From NCBI GenBank assembly GCA_033391075.1, contig JAWPMV010000001.1, forward strand, positions 2,418,001-2,482,000: a stretch of 64,000 nt of DNA, read 5' to 3'. The position numbers were made by a program, and so were the translations under genes. The notes under the pieces are model-generated. The model ran no database searches. It was given only the letters and a program-made list of their open reading frames with translations, and was not told the origin of the DNA. Below are positions 26,793-36,731 of the stretch, piece after piece; positions within the stretch are counted from its first letter, which is position 1; each line of letters starts with the position of its first letter. This DNA comes from Bacteroidia bacterium. Lineage in GTDB: Bacteria > Bacteroidota > Bacteroidia > J057.

Positions 26793-27998
26793 ATGGACGC
26801 TTATATTTTTGATGCAATCCGAAGTCCCAGAGGGAAAGGCAGTGCTAAAAAAGGGGCTCTGCGAAACATCAAGCCCGTTCAATTGCTTTCACAGCTTTAT
26901 GGAGCCTTGGAGGAAAGGAATTCCCTCGACGCTAAAGAAATAGAATCCGTAATACTGGGTTGTGTCGGGCAATTGGGAGGACAAGGTGCGGATATCGCCA
27001 AAGTATCAACTTTGTACCATGGATGGGGAGATCATATTGAGGGGATGACCGTAAATACCTTTTGTTCCTCTGGAATGACAGCTATAAGCCTGGCCGCTGC
27101 CAAAGTAGCAGCCGGTATGTCGGATATGGTTTTGGCAGGAGGAATCGAAATGCTTTCTCAAGTGCCTATGTTTTCGGACAAAGGGTCCTGGTTTGCAGAT
27201 GAGGAAGTGGCGGAAAAAACAGCCTATACCATGATGGGAGTATCCGCGGATCTCATAGCTACTATAGAAGGCTTTGAGCAAGACGAACTCAATGCCTATG
27301 CGCTACAGTCTCACCAAAGAGCAGCAAGCGCAACAAGAAATGGTTTTTTTAAGAAGTCTTTGATTCCGATTAAAAATGCTGAAGGAAAAATCGTTCTGGA
27401 TGTAGATGAATGCATTCGGCCTCAAACAACACTGGAAGACCTAAACCAATTAGAACCAATATTTGAATCCTATACTTCTCCATCGATCCGGCAAAAAATC
27501 CAGCAAAAATATCCGATTGTACAAGAATTGAAACATCGACATACCATAGGTAATTCTCCTTCCATGGCAGATGGGGCAAGCGTATTATTGATCGGAAGTT
27601 TGGAAAAAGGCAAAGCCCTTGCTTTGACCCCGAGAGCAAAGATCAGGGCTTTTGATAGTACAGCATGTGAACCTATCATTATGCTCTTAGGTGGGCAATA
27701 CTCAGCTCAAAAGGCAATACAAAAGGCTGGTTTAAGCATTTCTGATATTGGCCTTCACAACTTCGCCGAGGCCTTTTCTGCAAGCTGTCTGAAGTATCAA
27801 AGAGACCTGGCAATTGATCCGGATCGTTTTAATGTAAATGGAGGGACCATGACCATGGGGCATGCACAAGGGGCCAGTGGTGCGATGATAAGTACCACTT
27901 TGCTTGAAGAAATGGAAAGGAGGGATGAGCAATTCGGACTGGCAAGTATAAGTGGAGGAGCGGGTTTGGGGGCTGCCCTTTTGCTGGAAAGAATTTAA
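26793..27998 (+). CDS. Acetyl-CoA acetyltransferase-like thiolase
   Basis: A 401-residue thiolase with its start at ATG 26793 (MDAYIFDAIRSPRGKG), 11 bases after the carotenoid oxygenase stop. The nucleophile is C91 in TVNTFCSSGMT, and the histidines are in HNFAEAFSAS and GGTMTMGHAQGASG. In the C-terminal block the second catalytic cysteine is replaced by serine (ASISGGAGLG instead of CxGGG). Loss of that residue in both thiolases of the cluster suggests unusual chemistry, perhaps condensation or cleavage with altered acid-base residues. Confidence 0.85.
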   Translation: MDAYIFDAIRSPRGKGSAKKGALRNIKPVQLLSQLYGALEERNSLDAKEIESVILGCVGQLGGQGADIAKVSTLYHGWGDHIEGMTVNTFCSSGMTAISLAAAKVAAGMSDMVLAGGIEMLSQVPMFSDKGSWFADEEVAEKTAYTMMGVSADLIATIEGFEQDELNAYALQSHQRAASATRNGFFKKSLIPIKNAEGKIVLDVDECIRPQTTLEDLNQLEPIFESYTSPSIRQKIQQKYPIVQELKHRHTIGNSPSMADGASVLLIGSLEKGKALALTPRAKIRAFDSTACEPIIMLLGGQYSAQKAIQKAGLSISDIGLHNFAEAFSASCLKYQRDLAIDPDRFNVNGGTMTMGHAQGASGAMISTTLLEEMERRDEQFGLASISGGAGLGAALLLERI

Positions 27999-28022
27999 TT
28001 TAAAAAGAACTACTACATAGCT

Positions 28023-28883
28023 ATGAATAAGAAACAAGTACAAAGGAGTCTGGTGATCTCCACCCTTCTGGCGACTTTTGTTGCCTGGGCAGGTTCACAA
28101 AACGGTCAGGAATTCAATGAGATCCCCCTCTATGCACTTTGTGTGATCCTGGGATTTGCCATCAATTGGTTGGCTTTTATTCCTGCATTCCGCCTGCAGA
28201 CAGAAAAGTTTTTCGACCTGACAGGAAGTTTAACCTATATAAGCTTGACACTTTTTGCCCTTTCCATGAGTACCAGGCTTGACCAACGTTCCATATTGTT
28301 AGGATCACTCGTCATTCTCTGGGCTCTTAGATTGGGGAGTTTTCTCTTTCAAAGAATACATAAAGCGGGCAAGGATGATCGTTTTGATGCGATAAAACCC
28401 AATTTCCTAAGATTCCTGAATACCTGGACCCTGCAAGCCCTTTGGGCGGTCCTTACAGCCGCACCAGCTCTAATAGCGATAACAGCTGTAGAACGAAAAG
28501 AAATGGGAGTCCTGGGGATGCTAGGCCTGGGACTTTGGCTAGCGGGTTTTTTCATAGAAGTATTAGCAGATCAACAAAAGACTCGTTTTAGAAAGAATCC
28601 TGAAAATAAGGATCGATTCATTCAAAATGGCTTGTGGTCAAAGTCACGTCATCCCAATTATTTCGGAGAAATAGTCTTGTGGATTGGGATAACCTTAATC
28701 GCTATTCCGGTTTTACAAGGCTGGCAGTGGATCGCTCTAATTTCGCCGATTTTCGTAACCTTATTGCTTACCAGAGTTAGTGGAATTCCGATGCTTGAAG
28801 CCAAGGCAGATAAAAAATGGGGGGAGGAGGAGGATTATAAATCATACAAAAAGAATACTCCGATCTTGATACCAAAATTATAA
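28023..28883 (+). CDS. DUF1295 (steroid 5-alpha-reductase-like) membrane protein
   Basis: A 286-residue integral membrane protein with about seven hydrophobic segments. The C-terminal NADPH-binding signature of the DUF1295/5-alpha-reductase fold is present: GLWSKSRHPNYFGEI (about residues 206-220), with a preceding DQQKTRFRKNPEN stretch. It probably reduces a double bond in a lipid, sterol or isoprenoid. As the last gene of the TetR-controlled cluster, 24 bases after the second thiolase, it fits isoprenoid or steroid metabolism. The 114 bases after it hold no gene. Confidence 0.82.
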   Translation: MNKKQVQRSLVISTLLATFVAWAGSQNGQEFNEIPLYALCVILGFAINWLAFIPAFRLQTEKFFDLTGSLTYISLTLFALSMSTRLDQRSILLGSLVILWALRLGSFLFQRIHKAGKDDRFDAIKPNFLRFLNTWTLQALWAVLTAAPALIAITAVERKEMGVLGMLGLGLWLAGFFIEVLADQQKTRFRKNPENKDRFIQNGLWSKSRHPNYFGEIVLWIGITLIAIPVLQGWQWIALISPIFVTLLLTRVSGIPMLEAKADKKWGEEEDYKSYKKNTPILIPKL

Positions 28884-28997
28884 TTCTGCCGATATGGTCC
28901 TTTGCTTAGCAATTTCTGGAGAAAGATAAAAATCTCGGATGGCAGTTCTCCCGTCCTGAAATATCGGACTGGAAAGCTCTCTTTCTATTGAATAATT

Positions 28998-31070
28998 TTA
29001 TGCTCCTTTTAATTGCAAAGTAACGAGCTGGGTAGTCCATTCATCCATTTCCGGACTGTCTTTCTGGTTCCAATCGTATCTAAGGTCCGCCTCATTTGGA
29101 GCAGGCAAAGGATCTCTTACAAGTGTTTGTAAGTTAAAGCTCAAGGCTTTGCTGGCTATGAAAAGCTTTAAATAAGCGGGATGGTACTCTCCTTCCCATG
29201 CAATCAGGTGTTTGGGTTGGTTGAAAAGAATTCCAAGTGGGAGAGACTTGCTTTGTTTGGGACCGATTTCATATAAAGCAGTGGCACCAGATCTGAATGA
29301 ACTAATGGAAAAATCCAAATTAAGGAAGAGAGGGGAAACATAAATGGATTCGTCGCTTACATTCTTCAACTCTATATCGTATTCTCCATAAATATCATTA
29401 GTACTTCCACTATATGGTTTAAATGCTTCCAGAAGAAAATCCCCCTTATTAATGCCAACTATTAGCCCATTGTTATGGGCTTTGATTAGGTCGCGGTCAT
29501 TCTTCGAATTGTATCTGTAAACCTTTATCTCTATAGGGAAGCTGCTGAATTTAGAACTCACATTGCTCATTTCCCGGACCAGCTCCCAATGTGCGATTTG
29601 TTCTATGTATTTATGAAAATCTGCCTTATTGTCCTCAGCTTTTATAATGGGATGTTGGTTTCCTGCTCCTGACCTGAAAACGGCATAATTATCATCTATC
29701 ATCTTAATAGTATAGGTACTTTTGGCTTTATTTTTAGCCCAGATGATATTGTTTAAGATAGGTGGCTTATCCTCATTTGAATCCAGATTTAAGTTAATAC
29801 CTGGCTCTACAAAGAATTGGGTCGGCTTATTAGAGAGGGCCTTGATGTATCCCAAATAGGTCTCTCTGGTGTCCAGCTTATTGGTTTTTGTCCTACTTCC
29901 GGTTTTCAACTTTACCTTATTGTCAGCTTTTATGGAAAGTATGCTTGAAGTGGCAGATACTTTTTTTAGGCCTGCTATGCCTAAACTCTTGTTATCCTGA
30001 TCCTTGATTAGAACCTGGGCATTTTTCGGATCTATAGGTAAACCGTGTACAGCGCCCAGGTCCAGAACCCATTTCTGCTGACCTTCTTGTGTTAATTTGA
30101 GATTTATTTGTCCATAAATACCCTTAGTATCTACTTTAGTTCCCAAAAAACCCTCAAAGAGGTAATTTTGAGCTTTGCCGGAAGCATATAGAACAGGAAT
30201 CTGTTGTTCCCGCCCCTGAAAATCCATGTTTATGATCCTGGCTAAATCATAATAGGTGATTTTATTTTTTACGCTTGCCAGCCAGTATAAAAGTGAATTA
30301 ATAAAAACTCCTCCATATTCCTTGGGTCTTGATTTCTTCCAATTGCCCTTGTTTGCTTCAAACATCCTTCCGGCCCCATAAAATTCTTTTGCGACTTGCT
30401 CACTCCTTGCGGCGGCAAATTGTATCATATCTACTTCCGGAAGGAAATCAGCCAAGTCCCGGGCGTTTGCTGGAGGTGTTCTTTGATCAGGGCCAAAATA
30501 AAATTGTTCCCATTTCCGTCCTGCCCAGCTTCCTGTTTCTGCAGTCTTTACATTAAACCTCTCTTCTTCATCATCGGAATCGCTTCTGACATTATCGCCA
30601 GAATGACAACACTCGAAAATAGCCAGCAACCTGGGACCTTTTTTACTCACTTGATGAAAGAGATATCTCATCTCTTTATCACATAAATGAGTCCCGCTCA
30701 GGTTTGTACTATTCTCAGTATAAGGAAAGCTGTCCTGGCATAAGATCGTTTCTAATAGTCCATCTCCCTCATCATAATCAAAGTATTGGGTGGCGGGTTC
30801 CTGGCCTCCATGGCCCGAATAGAAGAATAAAGCTATATCATCCGGGCCAGCCTGACCCAAATGATTTTGAATTCCCTCAACTACAGCCTGCTTACTCGCC
30901 TGCTCATCTAGCAATTTCAGAATATGCAGTTCCTTCCCTACCTGATTATTTCCAAAGAAATGATTCAAGTGGGTTTCAACTCTTTCAGCATCCCTTACAC
31001 ATCCAATCAGGCTATTTAAGCCTTCTGGATATTTATTTATACCGATTAATAAAGCGTATATATTACTCAT
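28998..31070 (-). CDS. Caspase-family (C14) cysteine protease with long C-terminal region
   Basis: A 690-residue protein without a signal peptide or membrane segment, so cytosolic. The N-terminal caspase-like domain (about residues 1-325) starts with YALLIGINKYPEG and has the catalytic histidine H87 in FFYSGHGGQ and cysteine C155 in ECCHSGD, plus acidic insertions typical of metacaspases. The C-terminal half (about 330-690) is strand-rich and unfamiliar, possibly two Ig-like or peptide-binding domains. It follows a 250-residue gene by 51 bases on the same strand. Bacterial caspases act as executioners in conflict and cell-death pathways, or as specific processing enzymes. Confidence 0.88.
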   Translation of the reverse strand: MSNIYALLIGINKYPEGLNSLIGCVRDAERVETHLNHFFGNNQVGKELHILKLLDEQASKQAVVEGIQNHLGQAGPDDIALFFYSGHGGQEPATQYFDYDEGDGLLETILCQDSFPYTENSTNLSGTHLCDKEMRYLFHQVSKKGPRLLAIFECCHSGDNVRSDSDDEEERFNVKTAETGSWAGRKWEQFYFGPDQRTPPANARDLADFLPEVDMIQFAAARSEQVAKEFYGAGRMFEANKGNWKKSRPKEYGGVFINSLLYWLASVKNKITYYDLARIINMDFQGREQQIPVLYASGKAQNYLFEGFLGTKVDTKGIYGQINLKLTQEGQQKWVLDLGAVHGLPIDPKNAQVLIKDQDNKSLGIAGLKKVSATSSILSIKADNKVKLKTGSRTKTNKLDTRETYLGYIKALSNKPTQFFVEPGINLNLDSNEDKPPILNNIIWAKNKAKSTYTIKMIDDNYAVFRSGAGNQHPIIKAEDNKADFHKYIEQIAHWELVREMSNVSSKFSSFPIEIKVYRYNSKNDRDLIKAHNNGLIVGINKGDFLLEAFKPYSGSTNDIYGEYDIELKNVSDESIYVSPLFLNLDFSISSFRSGATALYEIGPKQSKSLPLGILFNQPKHLIAWEGEYHPAYLKLFIASKALSFNLQTLVRDPLPAPNEADLRYDWNQKDSPEMDEWTTQLVTLQLKGA

Positions 31071-31121
31071 TATAAATTAGCTGAGCTTGTAGCAGGAAAA
31101 AATGTCTATTGCATAGTAGTC

Positions 31122-31874
31122 TTAAGTTGTTCCGCCCATTACCGGTGCGCCAGAACCTTCCTTATCCGGATCTGTAAGTTTGATTTTACCGTCTTCCAGA
31201 TTTAGTTGCCTTAGGTTAAAACCAATGGTTGGGCGTTTGCGGGAACTAAATTGAATTCGCTTATTATTTCTAATACTGACTCTTACGTCTCCACTTCCAT
31301 CTTCAATTTCATCTTCCCCGGTATCTTTCAAATCGAGCCTGATGCTTGAAAACTTACCTACTTCAAAAGCCATATAAACCAGCTCCCCGGCTTGCAGTTT
31401 CTTCACAATTTTATGTGAATTGTTGGGGTTTTGCTGGAGAACCCAGGCAAAGAGATCATTCTCTGATATAGCAGGTGCTTCTCTTCGGACATTATTAAAT
31501 CTGAATTTGATTTCCTCATATATCCTGAAAGCCTTAGTCATGGAGCTAGGACTATCTGCTCCCATTTCTTTAAGGTATTTCTGCAAAAAAGGAACAGCTT
31601 CACTTCTCTCTGCCGCAGGACTTTCCGGAAGATTGCCAAGCAAAGTGGAATTTATCTTGGTGTCCAGATCGGAAGGCGAATCAAATACATCTTTCAATTT
31701 GAAATCTGATAATTCGTATTCAGAGCTGCCATTTTCCTGACTGATTATAGAAAAAGGTCTAATACTTAGCAGGGGCGGACTGATAAGTGTTTTGAATCTG
31801 TAATTTTCAAGCTGGATATTGATTAGGTCTCTCTCATCAAAAAGATCGAAAAGACTACTATCTGAGAATTTCAT
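31122..31874 (-). CDS. Cysteine-free protein of unknown function, partner of the caspase
   Basis: A 250-residue soluble protein with no signal peptide. The N-terminal part is acidic and strand-like (LFDLFDERDLINIQ), the middle helical (residues about 90-160) and the end strand-rich. The tail reads GSGAPVMGGTT. It contains no cysteine. I do not recognise a family. It is the first gene of a two-gene operon with the caspase, which suggests an activator, inhibitor or substrate. A gasdermin-like pore protein would be expected in this position in some caspase operons, but the acylated N-terminal cysteine of those proteins is missing. Confidence 0.7.
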   Translation of the reverse strand: MKFSDSSLFDLFDERDLINIQLENYRFKTLISPPLLSIRPFSIISQENGSSEYELSDFKLKDVFDSPSDLDTKINSTLLGNLPESPAAERSEAVPFLQKYLKEMGADSPSSMTKAFRIYEEIKFRFNNVRREAPAISENDLFAWVLQQNPNNSHKIVKKLQAGELVYMAFEVGKFSSIRLDLKDTGEDEIEDGSGDVRVSIRNNKRIQFSSRKRPTIGFNLRQLNLEDGKIKLTDPDKEGSGAPVMGGTT

Positions 31875-32114
31875 AGAAGATTGAATTTAGGTTGTTCTTG
31901 ATTGTAGAATGAAAGAATTCCAGTAAATATTAATAATTTACTACGAGCAGTTTGAAGATTTGGCTTCTTGAAACAGTACTTAAATTTGAATAATTAAATA
32001 ATTCAAACAAAGGATTTTATAAATAAGATGTTAATTTTAAATAAAGGATTATGAAAAGTCATTAGGCTAATAATCCGTACCTTAGAATACTGAATATCTT
32101 TTGCTGTCTAGTGT
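31875..32114. other. AT-rich divergent promoter region
   Basis: A 240-base AT-rich stretch between the divergent caspase-partner gene and the hybrid kinase gene. It must hold both promoters. I see no full TTTG/TAnnTTTG pair; a near match (TATCTTTTG, 32096-32104) lies just upstream of the kinase ATG. No small gene is supported. Confidence 0.4.
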
Positions 32115-35100
32115 ATGAGTAAGGCTTTTATTGTTTGTATAAAGATAATCGCACTTCTTCTGGGCTGTGTAAAGGGAGTTTCTCAACCATTTTATCCCTA
32201 TTTAGATCATTATCCTTATAGCTTATACAGTAAGGATTTAAGTGAAAGTATTTCCAAACAAAATTACCGGAGCATTCAGGATGATGCAGGAGTTCTGTTT
32301 ACATCTGCCTTTGAATATGTCATGCAATTTGATGGGAGGAGATGGATATTGTTGAAAGAAAGTAAGACTTTACGAAAAGCATCATTTGCCAAAAACTCAG
32401 CAGGAAAGATCTTTGTGCTGGGAGAAAGTAATTTTGGCTACATAGGGAAATCGGATATCGGACAGGAATATTCCTTTGTTTCCTTAAAAGGAAGCATCCA
32501 AAACACCTCGCATGCAGCGACTCCCTACCAGAACTTACTTTACCTGGAGGATTTTATTGCATTTCATGATGCAAACTCTATATACATTTGGGATGAAGGC
32601 AAGGGAGAGATGAAAATCATCCCAACTCCCTTTACAACTATTTCTAGTCTTATTGTCCATAAGAATTCTCTAGTATTATTGTCCTCTGAAGGAGAACTTT
32701 TCAAATACGATTTCAATTCTTTTGAAAAGCTTGCTCCTAAGGCTCCGCAGCTTTCCCAGCTTAAAGCTGTTCATTTGTTAAGCTCCGGGAACGATATATG
32801 GGCATTTGTTGAGGGAAAAGGGATCTATACTTTTCAGAAGGAAGAATGGGAGCAGGAAAATGTGGGCCTTTCCGAACTCGTTGAGCGAGCCACTATCACC
32901 CAATTGGGCTTGATTCAAGATGGAAGTATTGCAATTTCTACCCTTACCGATGGCTTCATTCTCGCGGATAAAGAATTGAATATCCTTGAGAAAATAGACA
33001 GTAAACGGGGAAATTTATCTACGAATGCCGTAAATGGCTTTTATCAGGACAAAGAGGACGGGATTTGGCTAGACCTTAATGATGGCTTGAGTAGATTGTC
33101 ATATCCACCCAAATTAGAAAAATACTCCAGGGAATTTGGATTGGGTACCCAGGTTTTAAGTGTTGTGAAATGGAAAACCCATTTATTTGTGGGGATGCAT
33201 GGAGCTGAACTTAGGTACACCAAAATCGGCGAGAATCTAATTGATGTTCCTGATTTTGTAGCCCTTGAATTCCCGGAGAAAGTTCATGATATATGGGACC
33301 TCAAAGTATTTAAAGGAAAACTGTTCATCGCTTCGAGTCGAGGAGTTTTTGTGCTTGAAGAAATAGGGCAAAGTCCCAAAAAGATTTCTCCTTCGGGCCT
33401 GGTATTTACTTTATTTAAGGGTAGCTGTGATGAAGATGCTTTATATATGGGCTGGAAACCTCTGGATAAAAATCCTGCCGAATATTATGTAGGGAAAATT
33501 TCTTTTGAGAATGCCCAACTCCAGATAGATCCGTATTGGCAAGAAACTGAACATGAAGTCAGAGACATAGAAGAGCTAATTTGTGGAGAGATGTGGGCTG
33601 GATTTATGGACCTAAGCCTGATCAATATTAACAAAGAGAAAAGGGACATAGCAGCGATTCGGCATTTTGAACTAGAAGAAGCGGAGAAAAAAAGTCATGG
33701 ATTCATACAATTCTTTGTCCATGATAAACAATTGTATTTCGGAAGTCGTCGGGGCATTATGTCCTATGATGAAAAGGCGGATACTTTGGCCCAGGTACAA
33801 AAATTCGGAGAAGATTTCTTCAAAAGAAATGCCTCGGCCTATGCTGCAATTGAAGATAAACAAGGAGGCTTATGGTTAAGCATTGTTGACCGTATTCAAT
33901 ACCTGCCTACAGGAGATATAAATACTTCAGATTGGGAGATTGGAAAATTCAGTTCTTTGCCTTATGTCTATTATATCTATCCGGAGGATGAAGAAAATGT
34001 ATGGTTTGCAGCAGCTGATGGTCTTTACCATTACCGGCCTCAAATTTCAAAAGATTATAGCACTCCTTTTAAAGCTTTACTCAGGGAAGTAAAAGTAACC
34101 TATGATGCGGTAAAAGAAAGAGAACTTGAAGACCAAGAACGCCCGGATAAAAAGCCCCCGGAAATTATAAAGAAGGATTCAATTATATTTTCTGGCCTCT
34201 TTGCTTTAGATGAAAATGGCTACCAAACTATTCCTTCTCCCAACTTTGAATTAAACCTGCCTTTCAAGTATAAAAATATCAGTTTTAGATTTGGGGCAGG
34301 GACTTATGAATTTCCAGAGCGAACCCTCTTCTCCTATCAATTAGAAGGCTATTATCCCTATTGGTCTGATTGGGATAAAGAACATGAGTTTAGCTTTCCT
34401 TACCTTGAGGAAGGTGCTTATACCATGAAGGTTAAAGCTCGAAATATTTATGGGATAGAATCGGAAGTCATTAGCTATCCCTTTTATATCCAACCTCCCT
34501 GGTACCGTAGTTGGTGGGCCTATCTGCTCTATTTCCTGGCTGCTGCAGGCATTATTTTTTCTGTTTATAACTTCTATAAAAATAAGGACCAACTTAAGCA
34601 ACAAGCCAAAGAATTGGAACGGGAAAGGGAAACCCAGCGACGCCTGCTCGCCATAGATAAGCTCAAAGACCAATTTCTGGCTAATACCTCCCATGAACTA
34701 AAAACCCCTTTACATGGGATTATCGGAATTGCTGAATCCCTGCAGGATGGAGCAGGAGGAGAATTGAATTCGGTTTTACAAAAAAACCTGGATATGATTG
34801 TTTCTTCAGGAAAACGACTTTCCAGTCTTGTCAACGACCTCCTGGATTTTTCCCGAATAAAAAATAGAGACCTCAATCTCCACAAAAAAGCTGTTGGGCT
34901 TTTCCCTGTGGTGCAAATTGTCATGGAGGCTTGTCAGACACTCATCCAGGGCAAAGATTTGAAACTGATCAATGAATCAGATCCTGATCTTCCCTTATTA
35001 TTTGTTGATGAAAATCGGCTTCAGCAAGTATTATACAACCTGGTTGGGAATGCAATCAAATTCACGGAGGTCGGGGAAATACAGGTGGGCTCAAGACAGG

Positions 35101-36731
35101 AAGTAGATAAAATAATTGTTTCTGTCAGGGATACGGGTACGGGAGTACCTAAGGAGAAACAAGAAAGTATATTCCAGGAATTTGAGCAGCTAGATGGAGG
35201 GAGTGAGCGCCAATTTGCCGGTACAGGTCTGGGGCTTTCGATTTCTAAACGCCTGGTTGAGATGCATGGAGGTGAAATGTGGTTGGAGTCCGAAATAGGG
35301 GAAGGTTCGACTTTCTTTTTCAGTATTCCAATGGCTGATTCTGAACATACTCCTATTGCCCAACAAGAAAAATCTTCTCTAGCTGAAAAAACCCATTTTA
35401 GTCCCCCAGAATTAACAGAAGTTCTAAGTGAAGATGATGCCTTGGTAAGAGAAGGGAAGGAAACCATTACTACAAAAACAGATTCTCCTTCTGTTCGCAT
35501 CCTGGTAGTCGATGATGAGCCCATCAATCAACAGGTACTTAGAAATATGCTCACAGTCCGAAACTTTGAGATTGTCTCGGCGATGAACGGTGAAGAAGCC
35601 CTGAAAATTCTGGATGAGAATCCTGATTTTGATATGGTTTTGCTGGATGTCATGATGCCACGAATGTCGGGATATGAAGTTTGTAGGCGAATCCGGGAGA
35701 AATACCTTCCTTCAGAATTGCCCGTTTTGATGGTTACGGCCAAGGATCAGATTTCAGATAAGGTAAATGGATTGAACTCCGGAGCAAATGATTACCTTTC
35801 GAAACCCTTTGATAAAGAAGAATTTTTAGCTCGATTAGAGACCCATCTCAATTTACATAGGATCAATACAGCAACCGGTAGATTTGTCCCTTCTGCCTTC
35901 CTTCGTGCGCTGGGCCATGAAAGGATAACAGATGTCTATTTAGGTGACCACAAAGAAAAGGAAGTGACCGTCTTCTTCTCGGATATCCGAGGATATACCA
36001 GTCTTGCTGAAACCATGACTCCACAGGAAAACTTCCTCTTCGTAAATAAGTACTCTCAAATCATGGGGCCCATAATCGAGGCCAACAATGGTTTTGTCAA
36101 CCAGTATCTTGGAGATGGAATCATGGCTATATTTTTGGATAGCCCAGAAGATGGTTTGAAGGCATCCATCGAAATGCAAAAAGCAATCCAGGCATTTAAT
36201 CTACAACAGACCAAAAATAAAAAACCAAAGATTCGGGTCGGAATGGGCTTGCATACAGGCTCCCTGATTATGGGGATCATTGGAGATCATAAAAGGAATG
36301 ATGCTGCTACCATTTCTGATACGGTGAATTCTGCTGCACGTGTAGAAGGACTTACCAAGTACTATGGAGCAAAAATCCTGATAAGTGGTCAAAGCCTGGA
36401 TCAGTTAAGCAATCTCGATCAGTACAATTATCGATTCATGGGGAAAGTACAGGTGAAAGGGAAACAAGAGTCCATATCTATCTATGAGTTTTTTGATGGA
36501 GACAAAAAGGAAGTGCTAGAGGGTAAAATAGCAAGCAAAGAACAATTCTCGAAAGCATTAAAACTGTATTTTAGTCGGGAGTTTGAATCTGCAATCAAAG
36601 AACTAGAGGAAATCATTTCTGTCAATCCCGAAGATATGGGAGCTAAACATTTGTTGGATAAAGCCATGATGAACCTGAAGGAAGGAATTCCTGAAAATTG
36701 GGATGGCATAGATTTGATGGAGACCAAATAG
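32115..36731 (+). CDS. Hybrid sensor kinase - receiver - class III nucleotide cyclase
   Basis: A 1538-residue inner membrane protein. In order: signal peptide (1-25); periplasmic beta-propeller-like region (about 30-680); Y_Y_Y-like domain (about 710-790); one membrane segment (about 797-818); coiled coil; histidine kinase with H860 in NTSHELKTPL and the N, G1, F and G2 boxes (NLVGNAIKF, RDTGTGVP, FEQL, GTGLGLSIS); receiver domain with phospho-acceptor D1178 in LLDVMMPR; class III cyclase with metal aspartates D1290 (FSDIRGYT) and D1334 (GDGIMAIF); C-terminal TPR-like helices. The cyclase's substrate-choosing residues are unusual: Q in NQYLGD where lysine is normal, and A in DAATISDTVN where D or T is normal. 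The output is thus a cyclic nucleotide, identity uncertain, and not DNA binding. Confidence 0.9.
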   Translation: MSKAFIVCIKIIALLLGCVKGVSQPFYPYLDHYPYSLYSKDLSESISKQNYRSIQDDAGVLFTSAFEYVMQFDGRRWILLKESKTLRKASFAKNSAGKIFVLGESNFGYIGKSDIGQEYSFVSLKGSIQNTSHAATPYQNLLYLEDFIAFHDANSIYIWDEGKGEMKIIPTPFTTISSLIVHKNSLVLLSSEGELFKYDFNSFEKLAPKAPQLSQLKAVHLLSSGNDIWAFVEGKGIYTFQKEEWEQENVGLSELVERATITQLGLIQDGSIAISTLTDGFILADKELNILEKIDSKRGNLSTNAVNGFYQDKEDGIWLDLNDGLSRLSYPPKLEKYSREFGLGTQVLSVVKWKTHLFVGMHGAELRYTKIGENLIDVPDFVALEFPEKVHDIWDLKVFKGKLFIASSRGVFVLEEIGQSPKKISPSGLVFTLFKGSCDEDALYMGWKPLDKNPAEYYVGKISFENAQLQIDPYWQETEHEVRDIEELICGEMWAGFMDLSLININKEKRDIAAIRHFELEEAEKKSHGFIQFFVHDKQLYFGSRRGIMSYDEKADTLAQVQKFGEDFFKRNASAYAAIEDKQGGLWLSIVDRIQYLPTGDINTSDWEIGKFSSLPYVYYIYPEDEENVWFAAADGLYHYRPQISKDYSTPFKALLREVKVTYDAVKERELEDQERPDKKPPEIIKKDSIIFSGLFALDENGYQTIPSPNFELNLPFKYKNISFRFGAGTYEFPERTLFSYQLEGYYPYWSDWDKEHEFSFPYLEEGAYTMKVKARNIYGIESEVISYPFYIQPPWYRSWWAYLLYFLAAAGIIFSVYNFYKNKDQLKQQAKELERERETQRRLLAIDKLKDQFLANTSHELKTPLHGIIGIAESLQDGAGGELNSVLQKNLDMIVSSGKRLSSLVNDLLDFSRIKNRDLNLHKKAVGLFPVVQIVMEACQTLIQGKDLKLINESDPDLPLLFVDENRLQQVLYNLVGNAIKFTEVGEIQVGSRQEVDKIIVSVRDTGTGVPKEKQESIFQEFEQLDGGSERQFAGTGLGLSISKRLVEMHGGEMWLESEIGEGSTFFFSIPMADSEHTPIAQQEKSSLAEKTHFSPPELTEVLSEDDALVREGKETITTKTDSPSVRILVVDDEPINQQVLRNMLTVRNFEIVSAMNGEEALKILDENPDFDMVLLDVMMPRMSGYEVCRRIREKYLPSELPVLMVTAKDQISDKVNGLNSGANDYLSKPFDKEEFLARLETHLNLHRINTATGRFVPSAFLRALGHERITDVYLGDHKEKEVTVFFSDIRGYTSLAETMTPQENFLFVNKYSQIMGPIIEANNGFVNQYLGDGIMAIFLDSPEDGLKASIEMQKAIQAFNLQQTKNKKPKIRVGMGLHTGSLIMGIIGDHKRNDAATISDTVNSAARVEGLTKYYGAKILISGQSLDQLSNLDQYNYRFMGKVQVKGKQESISIYEFFDGDKKEVLEGKIASKEQFSKALKLYFSREFESAIKELEEIISVNPEDMGAKHLLDKAMMNLKEGIPENWDGIDLMETK

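Noticed and set aside
28884-28997. Possible small gene between the DUF1295 and caspase genes
   Set aside because: The 114-base convergent gap holds no frame with a start and plausible composition.
31122-31874. Gasdermin-like pore protein as caspase partner
   Set aside because: The position and size fit, but there is no cysteine for acylation and no recognisable gasdermin sequence. It is kept as unknown until a structure comparison is done.
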